DNA from: Diphasiastrum complanatum
Lineage: Eukaryota > Streptophyta > Lycopodiopsida > Lycopodiales > Lycopodiaceae
Length of the DNA: 64,000 nucleotides
Direction of reading: 5' to 3'
Assembly: GCA_029204225.1 (NCBI GenBank)
Contig: CM055111.1
Location: 30,719,464-30,783,463, forward strand
The first letter of the stretch is position 1; each line of letters starts with the position of its first letter. Under the pieces are notes generated by a model that was not told the DNA's origin, ran no database searches, and saw only the letters and a list, made by a program, of their open reading frames with translations. A program made the translations under genes and the position numbers. Shown in pieces: positions 22,809 to 35,414 of the stretch.

Positions 22809-23333
22809 ATATAAAACATTACCAATCGACAAAATCATTATGTAATTTTTCGATTTTTAAAATCTTTTCAAGCAAAAGCAACTACATCCACATTAAAGAA
22901 AAAATATACAATGATATGTATAATTAATCATGGATTATGTTGTTACACAACAAAACACAAATCTTATTGATTTGTTGTAACTTTTAAATATCTATTCAAA
23001 ACTTACAGCAAACTAATATGAAAATTGTAGGATTCAAAAATTACAACAAACTAATATCAAAATTGTAGGATTGACATAAAATAGAAATATGACAATATGA
23101 CATGGGAAGGCCTTAATGGTACCAATACCACACATCGTTCTTGTTGCATATATGGCTTTGCACACGGTCAAGAATGGATAACACCCATTCACTCACCCCA
23201 CAACCAATCAATCTGACTACTGAAACCATATGGACTATAGGCGTCCACCTCACCACTCATACGACCAATAACATATGGTATTAATGTTATTGATAGAGGA
23301 TTTCCAATAAAATATGCTCCGAGCCTCGTATGT
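22809..23333. other. Intergenic, no gene seen
   Basis: AT-rich DNA without a recognisable domain. A short repeat is visible: ATATGAAAATTGTAGGATT at about 23018 and ATATCAAAATTGTAGGATT at about 23052. The right half is the upstream flank of the Hsp70 gene. Confidence 0.5.
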
Positions 23334-23846
23334 ATGTTATTGTTGTTGTTGCTTCACTTGCAAGTAACAAACAAACAAGCAAACAAAAGCCATTTTCTTT
23401 TCTTCCATTTTCTTCCATTCACCAAATATAGCCCCCACTTTCCTTCCTTGTCTTTGGAGTCTAGATGCTTCTCGAAACTCCCTAAAGCACCGGCGCCCGC
23501 CAGTTCTTATCTCGCTCACCGGCCCAGGCGGTGCTATTTACAGTTCTGTTCCCATTTTGCTCTCCGGCCTAGGCAGTACTACCCCCGCCCTCCTCATATA
23601 GAATACTTTGCCCTAAATCTCAGAGGTTTTGCGGAACAGTGGCAGCAGAAAGCAGAGAGACAGAGAGAGAGAGAGGGGACGGGGAGGATTGATCGATCCA
23701 TGCTCGAAAGATTGTTGTAAGGATCTCCAAAGAAGGTGCTTTAATTGCTGGATCGTTAATTTTTGGTGGATTGTTAATTTGTTAAACTTTTGGAGGTGCA
23801 GTGTGAAGCAAGGGTTTTGAGGGCCTGGTTTTGTTGGCAAGGAAAG
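23334..23846 (+). promoter_or_regulatory. Hsp70 promoter and 5' UTR, with a heat-shock element candidate
   Basis: GC content rises here compared with the flanks, including a GCGCCCGCCAG block and CCCGCCC. TTCTCGAA at 23469-23476 fits a two-unit heat-shock element (TTCnnGAA). A weak TATA-like CATATAGAATA lies near 23595 and a CCAAT-like TTCCAATAAAA at about 23305. The GAGAGAGAGAG run at 23664-23674 lies in the probable leader. Transcription start not determined. Confidence 0.4.
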
Positions 23847-26800
23847 ATGGCGATGGCGGGATATTTGGTAACTAGGATTCTGAACAGAGCAGCTAGATCT
23901 TGCAATGGGGTTGCGCAGCTTGACAGGACTGTGAATGTGGTAAGCTTGCACTGGAGCTCTCTCTTACCTTTCTGTGCATGGCTTGTGAAATGGTTTTTGC
24001 AGTGGGTTTTGTAGGTAATCTTATCTTGGCTGTGTAAATGCAGCTTTCACAGAAATGCTCTGCATCGCCACCAGCTTCATCGATTTTGCGGCATCTATGG
24101 GCTCCTTCAAGAGCTTACAGGTAATTTTCTTTGAGATCCTTGAACCAGGCTGCCTAAAGGCGCGTCGCTCATATGGCTTGATATTTCCACTGGTGACTGA
24201 AAACCTGTTTATGCATTTTACTGCCCTAATCTGTGATGCATCTCACTAAATTAACTCGGTGGCGATTTTTACTTTGCGCCTGCAGTTCCAAGGTTGGGGG
24301 TTCTGATGTAATCGGCATCGATTTAGGCACGACAAACTCTTGTGTTGCTGTAATGGAAGGGAAGGTAAGATGTTTGTTTTTAACTCTGTATGAAGTCACT
24401 GAATCACAATTGGATAGGGACTGAACCCGGATTCGAAATTTGTTCAATTTAGATTGGAAATAATCCGGAGTAATGTGCAAGAAAAATCACAATTATCTTA
24501 CATCAGATGCAAAAAAGGCTTGCTAATTTTTGTTCTTGCTGATTCTTTTCAATTACAATCAGCAGAGTAGGATTTTGAGTAAGATTGAATTGTGAATTAT
24601 CCGATTCAGAATAACACTATTCTTAGTCCGTGGAAACCTGAGAACTATACGTGATTGGTTACATTTGTTTGTAAATGTTTAGTAGTTTATTTGAAGGCAC
24701 TTGTTTGAATGCCTGTGCTTTTCTGGGTGGCAGACTCCGAGGGTAATTGAAAATTCAGAGGGAGCAAGAACAACTCCATCTGTTGTAGCATTCACAGCAA
24801 AAGGGGAGCGTCTCGTTGGTACCCCGGCAAAACGACAGGCTGTGACCAATCCGACGAACACACTTTTCGGAACGAAAAGGCTTATTGGACGCCAATTTGA
24901 TGATCCCCAGACCCAAAAGGAGATGAAAATGGTTCCTTATAAGATTGTCAGGGCTCCAAACGGCGACGCATGGGTAGAAGCTGGCGGTCAGAAATATTCA
25001 CCAAGTCAGGTCGGCGCTTTTATCCTAGGAAAGATGAAAGATACTGCAGAAGCGTATCTGGGAAGGCCTGTTTCAAAGGCAGTGATCACAGTGCCTGCTT
25101 ACTTTAATGATGCACAGCGTCAAGCTACAAAAGATGCAGGAAAAATTGCGGGGCTGGAAGTGTTGCGGATTATCAATGAACCCACAGCAGCTTCACTTTC
25201 ATATGGGATGGACAAGAAGGAGGGACTGGTGGCTGTGTTTGACTTGGGGGGCGGGACATTTGATGTTTCGATTCTGGAAATTTCAGGTGGCGTTTTTGAG
25301 GTGAGCATGGTGAAACTTCTTTTGTTTTTCTTTTTGCATTGCTATTTGCTAGCATGAGCTTTCATTATGCACAATATGTATACTGCACATCACATTTAGG
25401 CCTCACTTTTGAGGTGAGTATGTGAACAAGTTCTGTTGTTTTTGCAACTATATTTGATATCATTAGCTTTCATTTTACACAATATATACAGTGTACGCCC
25501 TTCCGTTTTTTAAAGGTAAGGGCTCTTCTTAGTGGAACGATCTTAATCCAAAACTTTCTTGCCATTATCTTTCAAATGAGTTTAGAAAGGCCTTTGTTGT
25601 GTACTTCATGATACTCAAGACTGCAAGAAATATATTAATTGTGAAATGGGGAATCAACAATTAGATAACTATACCCAAGAATATATGGATTTGCCATTAA
25701 ACATCAATTTTTAGGCCTTGTTGTTGAGGCATGAATGTGAGAAACTTGTGTTGTCTTCCTCCAAAAGTTTTCTAGCTTTCATTATATACAATATATACAC
25801 TGGACATTCACATTTAGGCCTTGCCAAGATTGGAGCACAAGGCTTGTAGGTATCCATTTCGGAAACCGGGACCCGAGCCTGAGTCTTTGCAAATGCAGCT
25901 GGGGATCATCTGTTTTAAAAAGTTGCTGTCATGGAAAACGTGGGTTTTAATGGTTCTGCTTTTTCTGTCAGGTGAAAGCAACCAATGGTGACACCTTTCT
26001 GGGCGGTGAAGATTTTGATAATGCTCTTGTGCAGCACCTTTTGACAGAGTTCAAGAAGGAACAGGGTATTGATCTTTCCTCGGACAGGTTAGCTTTGCAA
26101 AGATTACGTGAGGCAGCTGAGAAAGCCAAGGTAGAGCTTTCTTCCACCACTCAGACTGACATCAACCTTCCATTCATAACTGCTGATGCGTCAGGTGCAA
26201 AGCACCTTAACATGACACTGACCCGTTCAAGATTTGAAGCACTTGTTAGTAATTTGGTTGAGCGAACCAAACAGCCGTGCAAGGACTGTCTAAAAGATGC
26301 TGGAGTCACAGCTAAAGAGGTGGATGAAGTTCTATTAGTTGGGGGTATGACCCGCATGCCAAAAGTACAGGAAATAGTGAATAATATTTTTGGTAAGGAA
26401 CCAAGCAAAGGAGTCAATCCTGATGAGGTGGTGGCTATGGGTGCTGCCATTCAAGGTGGAGTTTTACGTGGTGACGTCAAAGATATCCTATTGCTAGATG
26501 TGACCCCTCTGTCTTTGGGTATTGAGACCTTAGGGGGTGTATTCACAAGGCTGATAACCAGAAATACAACCATTCCTACCAAGAAGAGCCAGGTCTTCTC
26601 GACTGCTGCAGATGGCCAGACTCAGGTGGGTGTCAAAGTGCTTCAAGGTGAGCGCGAAATGGCAGCTGATAACAAGCTATTAGGTCAGTTTGACTTGGTG
26701 GGGATCCCCCCTTCTCCTCGTGGTGTGCCACAAATCGAAGTGACGTTTGATATTGATGCCAATGGAATTGTTAACGTTTCTGCTCGTGATAAAGCGACGA

Positions 26801-27228
26801 ATAAAGAGCAAGCTATAACCATACAATCATCTGGGGGCTTGACGGAAACTGAGATTGAGAAAATGGTCAAGGATGCAGAATTATATGCGCAGAAAGACAA
26901 GGAAAGGAAGCAGTTGATCGATGCCAAGAATGACGCTGATACTTTTGTATACTCGACCGAAAAGAGTCTGAGTGAGTACAAAGATAAGTTGCCTCGAGAT
27001 GTTGTAGATACCATTCAATCGTCCTTGGAAGATCTGAAGAAAGCTGTTCAAACTGATGATGTAGATGACATCAAAGGAAAGCTTACTGCAGCACAATCGG
27101 CATCCATGAAGATTGGTGAGATTCTAAGTAAGCAATCAGGGGACAGCACATCCAGCAGTACATCTAGTACTCCTGGCGAGCAAGCAACAGAAGCAGAGTA
27201 TGAGGATGTGAAGCAGGAGAAGAAGTAG
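23847..27228 (+). CDS. mtHSC70: Mitochondrial Hsp70 chaperone, five exons
   Basis: Exons 23847-23939, 24044-24120, 24286-24364, 24734-25300 and 25972-27228 join in frame across GT-AG introns to 690 residues, the family's usual length. The product is the ATP-driven matrix Hsp70 that pulls precursors through the TIM23 channel and folds them with J-protein and GrpE partners. Residues 1 to about 56 form an Arg/Ser-rich presequence without acidic clusters. The ATPase domain shows [56 protein letters not shown] and [27 protein letters not shown] opens the substrate-binding domain. The tail ending [12 protein letters not shown] and the [10 protein letters not shown] form point to the mitochondrial rather than plastid or cytosolic type. 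No stop or frameshift. Start chosen because the presequence begins there. Confidence 0.95.
25340..25860 (+). repeat. Dispersed repeat units inside Hsp70 intron 4
   Basis: Three related units begin at about 25355, 25468 and 25775 (AGCTTTCATTATGCACAATA-like), two followed by a CACATTTAGGCCT core. Related copies without the Hsp70 gene lie at about 38193 and 38685. They probably derive from one small transposable element that entered the intron. Confidence 0.6.
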
Positions 27229-30200
27229 AGTATCATTTTCTTTAGTAGCTGTAGTGGATGATATTTGAATTTTGGCTCCCAATCGTGCTTAGCTTAAAAA
27301 TTTTGTGTTGGTCCATTGAGTAGATTTTGAATGATAGTCCATCTTTTGGCATGGGGCCTTCAACCTTGAAAGTCTAGTGTCTGAGTCCTTTCAAGTGACA
27401 ATTTTTGTTCATAAACTTTGGGCCAGATTGTGGTCTATATACACCTGAGATTGGTGGTCATCCTTGGATATGAATTATGTGATGGAAACTACATTCTGAA
27501 AGCTTTCTGTGCTATGCTTCTTGTCCAGGTTTGAAGCTTTCTCCTGTTCTTTATCAGATGCTATTCTTGTATCACAAAATACTCTAGTGAATGTTTGAAG
27601 CTTATACGAACAATAATTGTAACAATTTCCTTAGATCTTGTTTCTTGTTTCTATCCTGAAAATTTTGTGCTTACTGAAACTCAGCCTGTAATGCTAAAGA
27701 TTACAAGAACATTCTTGAAATGTTTGCAATTAGCATGGAAGTTACACGTCATATTTTGAACTACAGTCTGTCTGAAAGTCATTGTTAGATTGCTTTGTTT
27801 TTTGAGTATGGTAAAATCTCCTGCTCGGGGCTGTACCTGTTGTAAACAGTGAAGACTTTTTTTCCCTGCCTGGGCCATTTTGAGCATAATTCCCTCCCTG
27901 GGATCACCCCAGGGCATAATGCTGCATAATTCCCCGGAGTTTTGAAAGAGTGCAAAGGTTGGAGGTGTTTATCAAAGTGGAAATGCTTCTCTATAAAACA
28001 GAAACTTACAAAACAACAATTCTGAAATCAACATATTTGGTGCTATAATCTACCACTGAATCCAGTATGCCAAAGAGCTTTTTAGTGAATCAAAGTGGTT
28101 CGTTTCTGGTCTTTAGTTTACAGAATTGGTCATGCCAACTTTTTCCATCTGTTTTATGAAATTGATCAAACTTGAGCTGCTGGTATTGCGGCAGTCTGTT
28201 TACAGGTTTTTGGCCTCTTCCTATATTATGTCTACCTCCTATTTCAAAACTTGAAATTTTTCTCGCATGATGCTCTTGGAATGCCATTTTTGTTGTTCAA
28301 CTGGGAAAATAACTAGATATATTATGTACATGTTGGAAAAAATCTGCATGTACAGGATTAGATGAGCCATCGATTTTCAGAGAGTTGTGTATTCATTTCG
28401 CCTGCCATGAAACTGTAGGCATCTCTGGTCTAAATTATCAACTTCCTTAAGGTAGGAGCAATTGACAATGCAAGAGGATAAAGCAAATGATAATGGGGAC
28501 CAAGTTGATGCTTGATTTCATAGGCGACAGCATTGGCAAATATTGTAGTTGTTCACTTTTGCATGTCGATTGACCTAGTATTTGGGACAGCTGGAAAAAT
28601 GGAGGAATATCTTCAAAAAACGGCATGAATTTGGTATCAACATAAATGCACTTAAATAACATGTAGCATTTTCAGGGGACTTGTATCAAGTAGCCAAAAT
28701 AAAGATTTTCAAGAAAATCTCTTTTCATCTTATGTCAAATGTATGGGAGCATAATTGGATCATCATAACTTGCTGACTGAGTAAACCATGTTCTTAATTT
28801 GATAGATAATGTCCTATGATTTGACTGCATCAGTCATGAATGTGGCTATCCTGACACCAAATCGGGAAAATTGTCTCTATATCCATGTCAACATGGTCAG
28901 CTGTTAGTTGGTTATAGGCATAGCCAAGTGAATGGGAGAGTTATGATTTTCTCATCTACAATATAGTAAAGTTTGGGTACCTGCTGAAGCTACTTTCTAT
29001 GATTATACTGTCAAAACCTTTTGACATTATAACTACCTCGATCATTGGTCTATGGTTTAAATGATCAATGAACACACTATCATAGGAGAGTGGAAAGGCG
29101 GTTGATCTTGCAACATGAATTTAATTTTGAAATCAGAATCAACCTCATTACAAGCTAACCACCTATCATGCTAACATTTTTGAGAGCATATTACTGAGGT
29201 GGGAGATGGATATATATATGACAGGTCTTGTGGTATGGGTTTGGCGTAAATGCTAGAGCATCATATTTTGAAAGCTAATCATTTCAAGACGATAAGGATC
29301 TACGCGCAATCACCTTGTGGCCTACCAATTGCAAGCACATTGTTGATTCTTCCAGATTTGTGATGTACACCAACACCATAATGAAATAGTGCATAACAAA
29401 ATTGATGTGAAGCCCCATGTATAAAGCACCAACGCTGCCTATTGTTGGCATTCATGAGTGGTTGATTCCTTGTAAAGATGTCTATCTACAGCCATCTTGT
29501 AATTGCTTCTAAGTTAATTCCACTCCACCCATAGTAAAGCACCAAGTGGTCTCAAGTTCACTTTAGGTCCAATATAATTAGTATCTAACATTAATTGACT
29601 TCCTAACCCATATTAAATTGCCCACTCAAGTTATTGATTTAGCTGAACTTGTCACCTAGTGAATGATTTGGGTTTTGCTCTTGGCATGGTGGTCTGGCTC
29701 CTTGCATCACCTAAAGATTTATCTTCTTGCCCCGTTGAATTGTTTCATTGTACTTAGAAAGTGAAAACTGTGAATTTCTCCTAGAATGGCACAAAAAGGC
29801 ATGTCTTAGTGTTGATTGTGATATCTTAAAGCAACTATGGAAGTTTCGGTGGTAATGATGGACACCTTTTGTATATGCTCGATGGAACAAACAAAAGGCA
29901 GATGAAAAATTCATCTATATATTTGTCATATGCCAAAGATAATTTACAAGTATTACTACAAAAATTTAGCATCAAATTGAATAGAAAATTGTGGATGGTC
30001 AAAACGTCATGAACATTCATAAATTTTTGAAATTGATCCAAGAAATCATCACATTAGAATCAAACAAAATTTGAAACATTGTTCACTAATAAGAGTTTGA
30101 CAACACTTGCGTGAAATCAATGGCATTGTATGAATCCATACATAATTATGTTCTTAAGATAAGCTTCAAACCCTCAAAAATCTTAAATTAGATAAGTGAA

Positions 30201-30605
30201 ACAAATTCAGCCTAACCCTTGCTATTAATGTTGGCTTAAACATCGATTCAAATGAACAAATGGTTAACTAGTCATACTACTTGATTGCATCTAAGTATCT
30301 TTTGACAAAGCCCAACGATACAGTGTAATTGGGGGTAAATGACTTCTCAAGAATCATAATTTCAAATCTAAGGTGACGTATAACAAGCACCTGACACCTA
30401 TACTTAGGCATTTTGCCTTAAAACATCATTCAGAAATTGATTGTTTATTGTTTAAGATTCAACTACCATTAACTTAAGAAAAATTAAAATTGGTGTATTG
30501 CATTAGTTGACTCAAGCAATTTAGGGCTTTATTTTAGAGTTGAGATATCCACCCAAGAATTGTGTTTTGGGGTTATAGTGTCCTTTTCGTTACATAAAAA
30601 ATAAA
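27229..30605. other. Hsp70 3' UTR and long intergenic stretch
   Basis: The first few hundred bases are the 3' UTR and terminator region; no strong AATAAA was picked out. The rest has only short frames (up to 78 codons) on either strand with no recognised domain, LTR or terminal repeat. It is the longest stretch in the window that I cannot assign to any element. Confidence 0.5.
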
Positions 30606-30609
30606 CAAG

Positions 30610-31041
30610 AAACCAAATTTGGAAAATTTGTTAGATCTCTGTATGGCCTCAATCAATCTTTGAGAGCTTGGTATCAATGCATTGACTCTTGTCTTTTAAA
30701 GTCTAGATTTGTCGAAAAGTCAAGAAATACAAGTGTTTATATCATGTGCCACCAATATCTCTTTGTGATATTAGGTTTATATGTCAATGATGCAATCATT
30801 TTTGCAAATGCTCCGAAATACCTACAAGTAACCAAAAGTAATTTGGCTACAAAATTTAAAACGACAAACAATGGACCTATTAAGTATTGTATCGTTATTC
30901 AAGTGGCTGGAAAGAAGAAGAAAATGATAAACACCTATCTCAAGAGTACATACATACATGATGTTTTCAATTGTTTTGGCAAGGAATCTTGCAAATTGGT
31001 TTATACATGGATGCAGCCAGAAGTAAGCATTCCAAGGAAAT
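30610..31041 (+). pseudogene. pol: Ty1/copia RT palm fragment
   Basis: Plus strand: RSLYGLNQSLRAWYQCID, then FVILGLYVNDAIIFANAP and KYCIVIQVAG. The catalytic box YVDD has become YVND, so it was dead or has decayed. The fragment stops near 31041. Flanked by unrelated sequence, no LTR. Confidence 0.82.
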
Positions 31042-31383
31042 GACTCTTGAAGGCACAAGTGACCGAGAAGAAATTAGAGATATCTTTCTCTTTCTCTACT
31101 GTTTTGGAAGCTTGATGTACATAATGGTTTGTACTTGTTCATATCTAGGCTTTAGAAATAACGTAATGTGTAGTTCAAGGAAAATCTTAGAATGAAACAT
31201 TGGCTAGGTATAAAGTGCCAATTGTAATAATTGCAACCCACAAACAATTGTGAAAAATGAGATATGGTTATCAAGTCAACTTCAAACACAATCCAAGGTT
31301 GGTGTGATGCCACTTGGGCTACATATATTTATAATTGACTTTCTGTCACATGATATGTCTGAACCTTTGCTCCTATAGCAAAG

Positions 31384-31600
31384 ATGGTGACAATAAGAAT
31401 CATAATCTCTCTTGCCTTATTTTTTAAGTGGAAATTGTTTCAACTTGATGTCTCCAACGCTTTTTTGAATGGCTATCTTGAGGAGGAGATATACATAAAA
31501 TAGCCTCAAGGATTTATCAAGGATAAATCTAAGGTGTGTTTGCTATTTAGAAGTCTTTATGGCTTGAAGCAAGCACCTAGATCATGGTTGTGAAAGCTTG
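31384..31600 (+). pseudogene. pol: Ty1/copia RT fingers fragment
   Basis: Plus strand: TIRIIISLALFFKWKLFQLD, VSNAFLNGYLEEEIYIK, a stop, then KVCLLFRSLYGLKQAPRSWL. This is the part of RT that should precede the palm, yet it lies downstream of the palm fragment at 30.6-31.0 kb, so the two come from different copies or were rearranged. Its sequence is close to the C4/C5 family at 44.9 kb. It ends at the junction with the minus-strand gag of C2. Confidence 0.85.
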
Positions 31601-31666
31601 AGAGGACTCATCCTCTTCTCCTTTCTCCTTGGAAATAAGATTGTTCTTGCTTGAAGAGGATTGGTG

Positions 31667-32254
31667 CTAATTCTTACTTCTTGTCTTGTGCTTGTCTTTG
31701 GTAAAGAGGGCTTTACCATCAATGTTGAGAGACAGTCTCTCCATTTTCAAGAGTTTATACTCTTGTCTTGATTCTTCAGAAATAAGCACACTTTGGAGTG
31801 CTCCCAAACTTGGTAGCTCCTCCTTAATGGCATAACTCTGAACAAGGTTGTCATATTCCTCCTTTAGCCCATTAAGTATGACTTGAACAAGTTCATTTTG
31901 GTTGATGGAGTCTCCTATGCATGACAATTCTCTATGGAGGTCTTTAACTCTCATTACATGAGCTAAAGCACATTCATCACTTCTTTGTACACTTTGAAAA
32001 ACCTGGTTTCTTAGTGTTAGAAGTCTAGAAGTATTCTTTGCCTCATAGATGGACTTGAGAGTATCCCAAGCATCTTTGGCATTAGTACAAGCACCAATTT
32101 CTCTTACGATGTCATTTGAGACATTCATCTTAATATAATACAGAGCCATCCTAGCTCTCTTTTTGTACTTTGGAATATCTTGAGGAATTTGTGGTTCTTC
32201 TTCAATTACAAGTACAATATCCATCACATCTTGTAGGATTAGAACGAATTCCAT
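31667..32254 (-). CDS. gag: Ty1/copia C2 gag (partial)
   Basis: A 195-codon frame with the UBN2-type gag core: YKKRARMALYYIKMNVSND, KDAWDTLKSIYEAKNTSRL and RVKDLHRELSCIGDSI. It lacks its zinc knuckle and is cut at the 3' end by the plus-strand RT fragment. The true start probably lies a little upstream of 32254 in the MASQEGYLL-like segment seen in C5 gag. It is similar to C5 gag (47.7-46.9 kb), so both belong to one family or to close relatives. Confidence 0.85.
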   Translation of the reverse strand: MEFVLILQDVMDIVLVIEEEPQIPQDIPKYKKRARMALYYIKMNVSNDIVREIGACTNAKDAWDTLKSIYEAKNTSRLLTLRNQVFQSVQRSDECALAHVMRVKDLHRELSCIGDSINQNELVQVILNGLKEEYDNLVQSYAIKEELPSLGALQSVLISEESRQEYKLLKMERLSLNIDGKALFTKDKHKTRSKN

Positions 32255-33030
32255 CCTAACCTTCCAAATTGAGTAATTGGAGGCATAAAGAATGATGGAA
32301 ATAAAAAAAGATGGATGAAAAAATTGCTTATCTTCTCACTTATAGGAACCAATCAAGGGCAAAAAACCAAATCCTATGTAAGACAAAGCAAAGAACTGTG
32401 AGATAAATCTCACTAGCTTGACAATCTCTCTAAAACAAGATTTGAATCATCAAAAAAGATGAAGTATGGCAAAAGTTATGGTTCTCTGAATTTCACACAT
32501 GTGAAATACTCCAAAAATGTCAAATTGACTCAAATACAATCTATTTATATGAAAAAGTTTGCCTAGAACCTATAAATTTTGTCTAAATCACATATAGATG
32601 AGATTGGTCAACTTCTGGATGATTTTTGTGATCATTCAAGCAATAAATGACATGTACTCACGATTTGCCACAGGTCTAGGCGCCCTACCTACGACTCTTC
32701 AAAAGCTTATAACTTTTGATTGGCTTATCCAACTGTCATGATTCAAATTGCATCAAATTCTACACATTTCTAGTTTCTAGTGGGATAATTTGCATGAAAT
32801 TTGGATCTAAGGTGAGAGAGAACCACCAAACTGAAAATGGACGGATTTCACACGTGCCAGCACCTGAAATTCCGTACAGTACCTGATCTGGACCATTCAA
32901 AGTGGTTTGAAGCTCTAAATCACCAGAAAACTGCAAACTAGCTAGAAAGTAGAATCTAGACAATTCCTAGCTTGAAATTTGATCAAATTTGCAAACTTTT
33001 TGATTAGATTGGCTTGTAAATCTTAGGTAG
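32255..33030 (-). other. C2 untranslated leader
   Basis: About 780 bp from primer-binding site to gag. It contains TTTCACACATGTGAAA at 32491-32506 and TTTCACACGTGCC near 32846, variants of the CACGTG-centred palindrome. No long frame. Confidence 0.65.
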
Positions 33031-33042
33031 GCTCTGATACCA
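33031..33042 (-). promoter_or_regulatory. C2 primer-binding site
   Basis: TGGTATCAGAGC on the minus strand, directly after an LTR terminus ending AACA (minus strand). Primer for reverse transcription from initiator Met tRNA. Confidence 0.9.
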
Positions 33043-33094
33043 TGTTGAATTCACACGTGTGGGACGCCCTACACATGTACTTTTGATCTCCTAA
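33043..33094 (-). repeat. 52-bp LTR-end fragment, copy 1
   Basis: Begins TGTTGAATTCACACGTGTGG on the plus strand and ends GATCTCCTAA. It is nearly identical to 51371-51422, and both copies stop at the same base, after which the flanks are unrelated. On the minus strand it is the end of an LTR (U5) joined to the primer-binding site of C2. Confidence 0.8.
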
Positions 33095-34103
33095 TTGATC
33101 TATGTAAGTCATTGTAAGAAAGTAAGGTGGAGAATATGTCCTTTTGATATGTCATGTGGGAACTTGCCCCACTATCAATCCACCAAGAATCATTGGTGTT
33201 GCTCTCGGATGATGGTGGTTTGTTGGAAACCATCAAGGATGACTCTTCATCCTCCTCCTCCTCCTAATGTGCAATGTTGCTTTGTTTGCTCTCTTGTGCC
33301 TTCTTCTTTTTGAGACATTCTGATGCAAAATGTCCTTTCTTTCCACAGAAAAAACATTTGTACTTTGACTTGTCTTTGATATTGCCCTTTGAGCTTGAAG
33401 CCTCATCCTCCTCCTTGGTCTCCTTGAAGTGCTTCTTCTTGCCATTGGTCTTCTTCTTGCTTTTGAATGAGAAATTAGCTTTCTCATCACCATTTTGCAG
33501 AGAAATAGCATTCATTCTTGCATTGGTATGCAACATCATATACTCTTCAGCTACTAATACACTGTGTAGCTTTTCTATAGTAGGCAAAGTGTCTTGGATT
33601 GCAAAGCTTTGGACCAAATTTGTAAAGCCACTCCCTAGACCATTGAGGACAATATGAACAAGCTCACTATCTTGAATCTTCTCTCCAATGGAAGCTAACT
33701 CCCTATTGAGAGACTTGATTCTTAGCACATAATCTTGTGCACTCTCATCACTCCTCTTCATGCTTTGTAGAATCTGATTCCTAAGCATGAGAACCCTCGA
33801 AGTGTTACTAGACTCAGAGATAGATTTCAAAGATTCCCAAGCCTCTTTAGTACTCTTACATGATGATACTTCCCTTAAAAGATCATTGCTTACATTCATC
33901 TTAATATAGTGAAGTGCAAGCCTAGACGTCTTCTTGTATCTCACTAATTCCTGTGCACCTAGAGGTTCATCTTTATCATCTATTAGAAACTCATAAAGAT
34001 CCTGGAGCACCATTAGTGACTCCATCCTCACTTTCCAAATAGCATAATTGGTAGAATTTAACCTCTCACTAGCTTCTAGAAGGTAGGCTCCCACTGATCC
34101 CAT
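33095..34103 (-). pseudogene. gag: Ty1/copia C3 gag and protease start
   Basis: The frame 34103-33264 (279 codons) is an intact-looking gag: MGSVGAYLLEASERLNSTNY, KVRMESLMVLQDLYEF, STKEAWESLKSISESSNTS and a zinc knuckle CFFCGKKGHFASEC, then a Lys-rich end. After its stop the next frame shows WWIDSGASSHMTYQKDIF, the protease active site. The element is cut off at 33095, where the 52-bp LTR-end fragment begins, so the rest of pol is missing. The start is the first Met after the leader, matching the family's usual start. Confidence 0.88.
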
Positions 34104-34711
34104 CTTACTAGCAAGATTCTACACACAAGATATAGATTTGTTTGGACCTGAAACTCACAAAGGTTTCTAACTTGCAGTGTTTCACTCAAATGTTGACTTC
34201 TAATCCAACAGATGGATTTGTAATCACAATTCTATCACTCCCTCACAAAGCTGGAATGAAGATAAGATGAGATGAAAACTACACTCAAGCAAATCTTGCC
34301 AATCTTGGCTATTCTTGGACAAAAACTGACTCTATCTCTCTCATTCACTTTGATGTACTTTCAAGACCTGGTTTCCACTTTAAGAAGGTCTGAATTCAGC
34401 CTAGATTAATTAGTTTTCATGAAACAAATTCAAAACTAACCAATGGCTAGCTTATCCTAGGATTTGCACCAAAAATTACATCAAACTGACACCAGATGAA
34501 TTTTCTATGATCCAATGAATATGGGTTATTAAATGCTGGTTCAGAGATGCCCACACGTGTGAACAGTACGGATTTTGATCCTGAATAAGTTTGGGATCAA
34601 ATCCCCTCACCAAAACCTGGATACCAGCTCGCCCTTCCAATACTAGCTTTTTGCACCAAAACCTGCTAAAACTGGATTAGATTCAGACACAGATCATTGG
34701 CCTTGTACTTG
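34104..34711 (-). other. C3 untranslated leader
   Basis: About 600 bp between primer-binding site and gag, carrying the perfect palindrome CACACGTGTG at 34552-34561. No coding frame. Confidence 0.7.
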
Positions 34712-34723
34712 GCTCTGATACCA
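34712..34723 (-). promoter_or_regulatory. C3 primer-binding site
   Basis: TGGTATCAGAGC on the minus strand, immediately next to the LTR end. Confidence 0.92.
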
Positions 34724-35414
34724 TGTGAAAAGTATAGTACTAAGGACCATAAATAGATCTTTGAATGATCCACAAGGTGATTGTATGCTTGTTAAACAAT
34801 CTATCAGAAACTAGTCATCAGAAAACAAGATCTAGTTTAGCAGCTTTATAGGAAACAAGTAGAGACAATCAAAGCATTGATCAAATAGTATAATCCAACT
34901 CCACACGTGTGGAAATAAGGCTGTAGTACGGCCTGTAGACGGTGTTTACAAAGTGCCAAAGCTGGGTTTCATTGGAAATCAAGAGTAATCACCATACAAT
35001 GAGAGGAAACTCGAGTTTCTCCTTGAGGCTCCAAAAAGTTTCTATCTTCTCACTATGGAGAATGGGAATGCATAGTAAAACACACTTCCTTTGCAAAGTT
35101 AGGTGAAAATCCAGCATGTAATAAGGAAGTAGACTCCACTTTCTTGCCCTAATGTGAAAACCCTAGCCTAGATCCAAGAGTCATGCTTGGTAGGTGCATG
35201 GTAGGTACAAATCTCATCATAAATCATGGTCTAGATCCTACAAAGTAGGAATCACTACCAAATAGACACAACCACTCCTCTTGACTCGTGGTAACCTACT
35301 TTAGGTGTGTATGTACAAGTGGCACTTTGGCCATTGAAGTAACCAACAAACAATATTGATAAAATGTACAATATTCTACATGGCTAGATTTGCCAATGTA
35401 GGCAATTTTTCACA
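34724..35414 (-). repeat. C3 5' LTR (691 bp)
   Basis: Plus strand begins TGTGAAAAGTATAG next to the primer-binding site; the far end reads AATTTTTCACA, so the termini form the inverted repeat TGTGAAAA/TTTTCACA. It abuts a gypsy integrase fragment on the right, the insertion target. CCACACGTGTGG lies at 34901-34912. The matching 3' LTR is absent. Confidence 0.8.

Noticed and set aside
23613-23951. Minus-strand ORF of 112 codons over the Hsp70 leader
   Set aside because: Shadow of the GA-rich leader and exon 1 of the plus-strand gene.
26151-27014. Minus-strand frames across Hsp70 exon 5
   Set aside because: Antisense shadows of a strongly coding exon, no independent motif.
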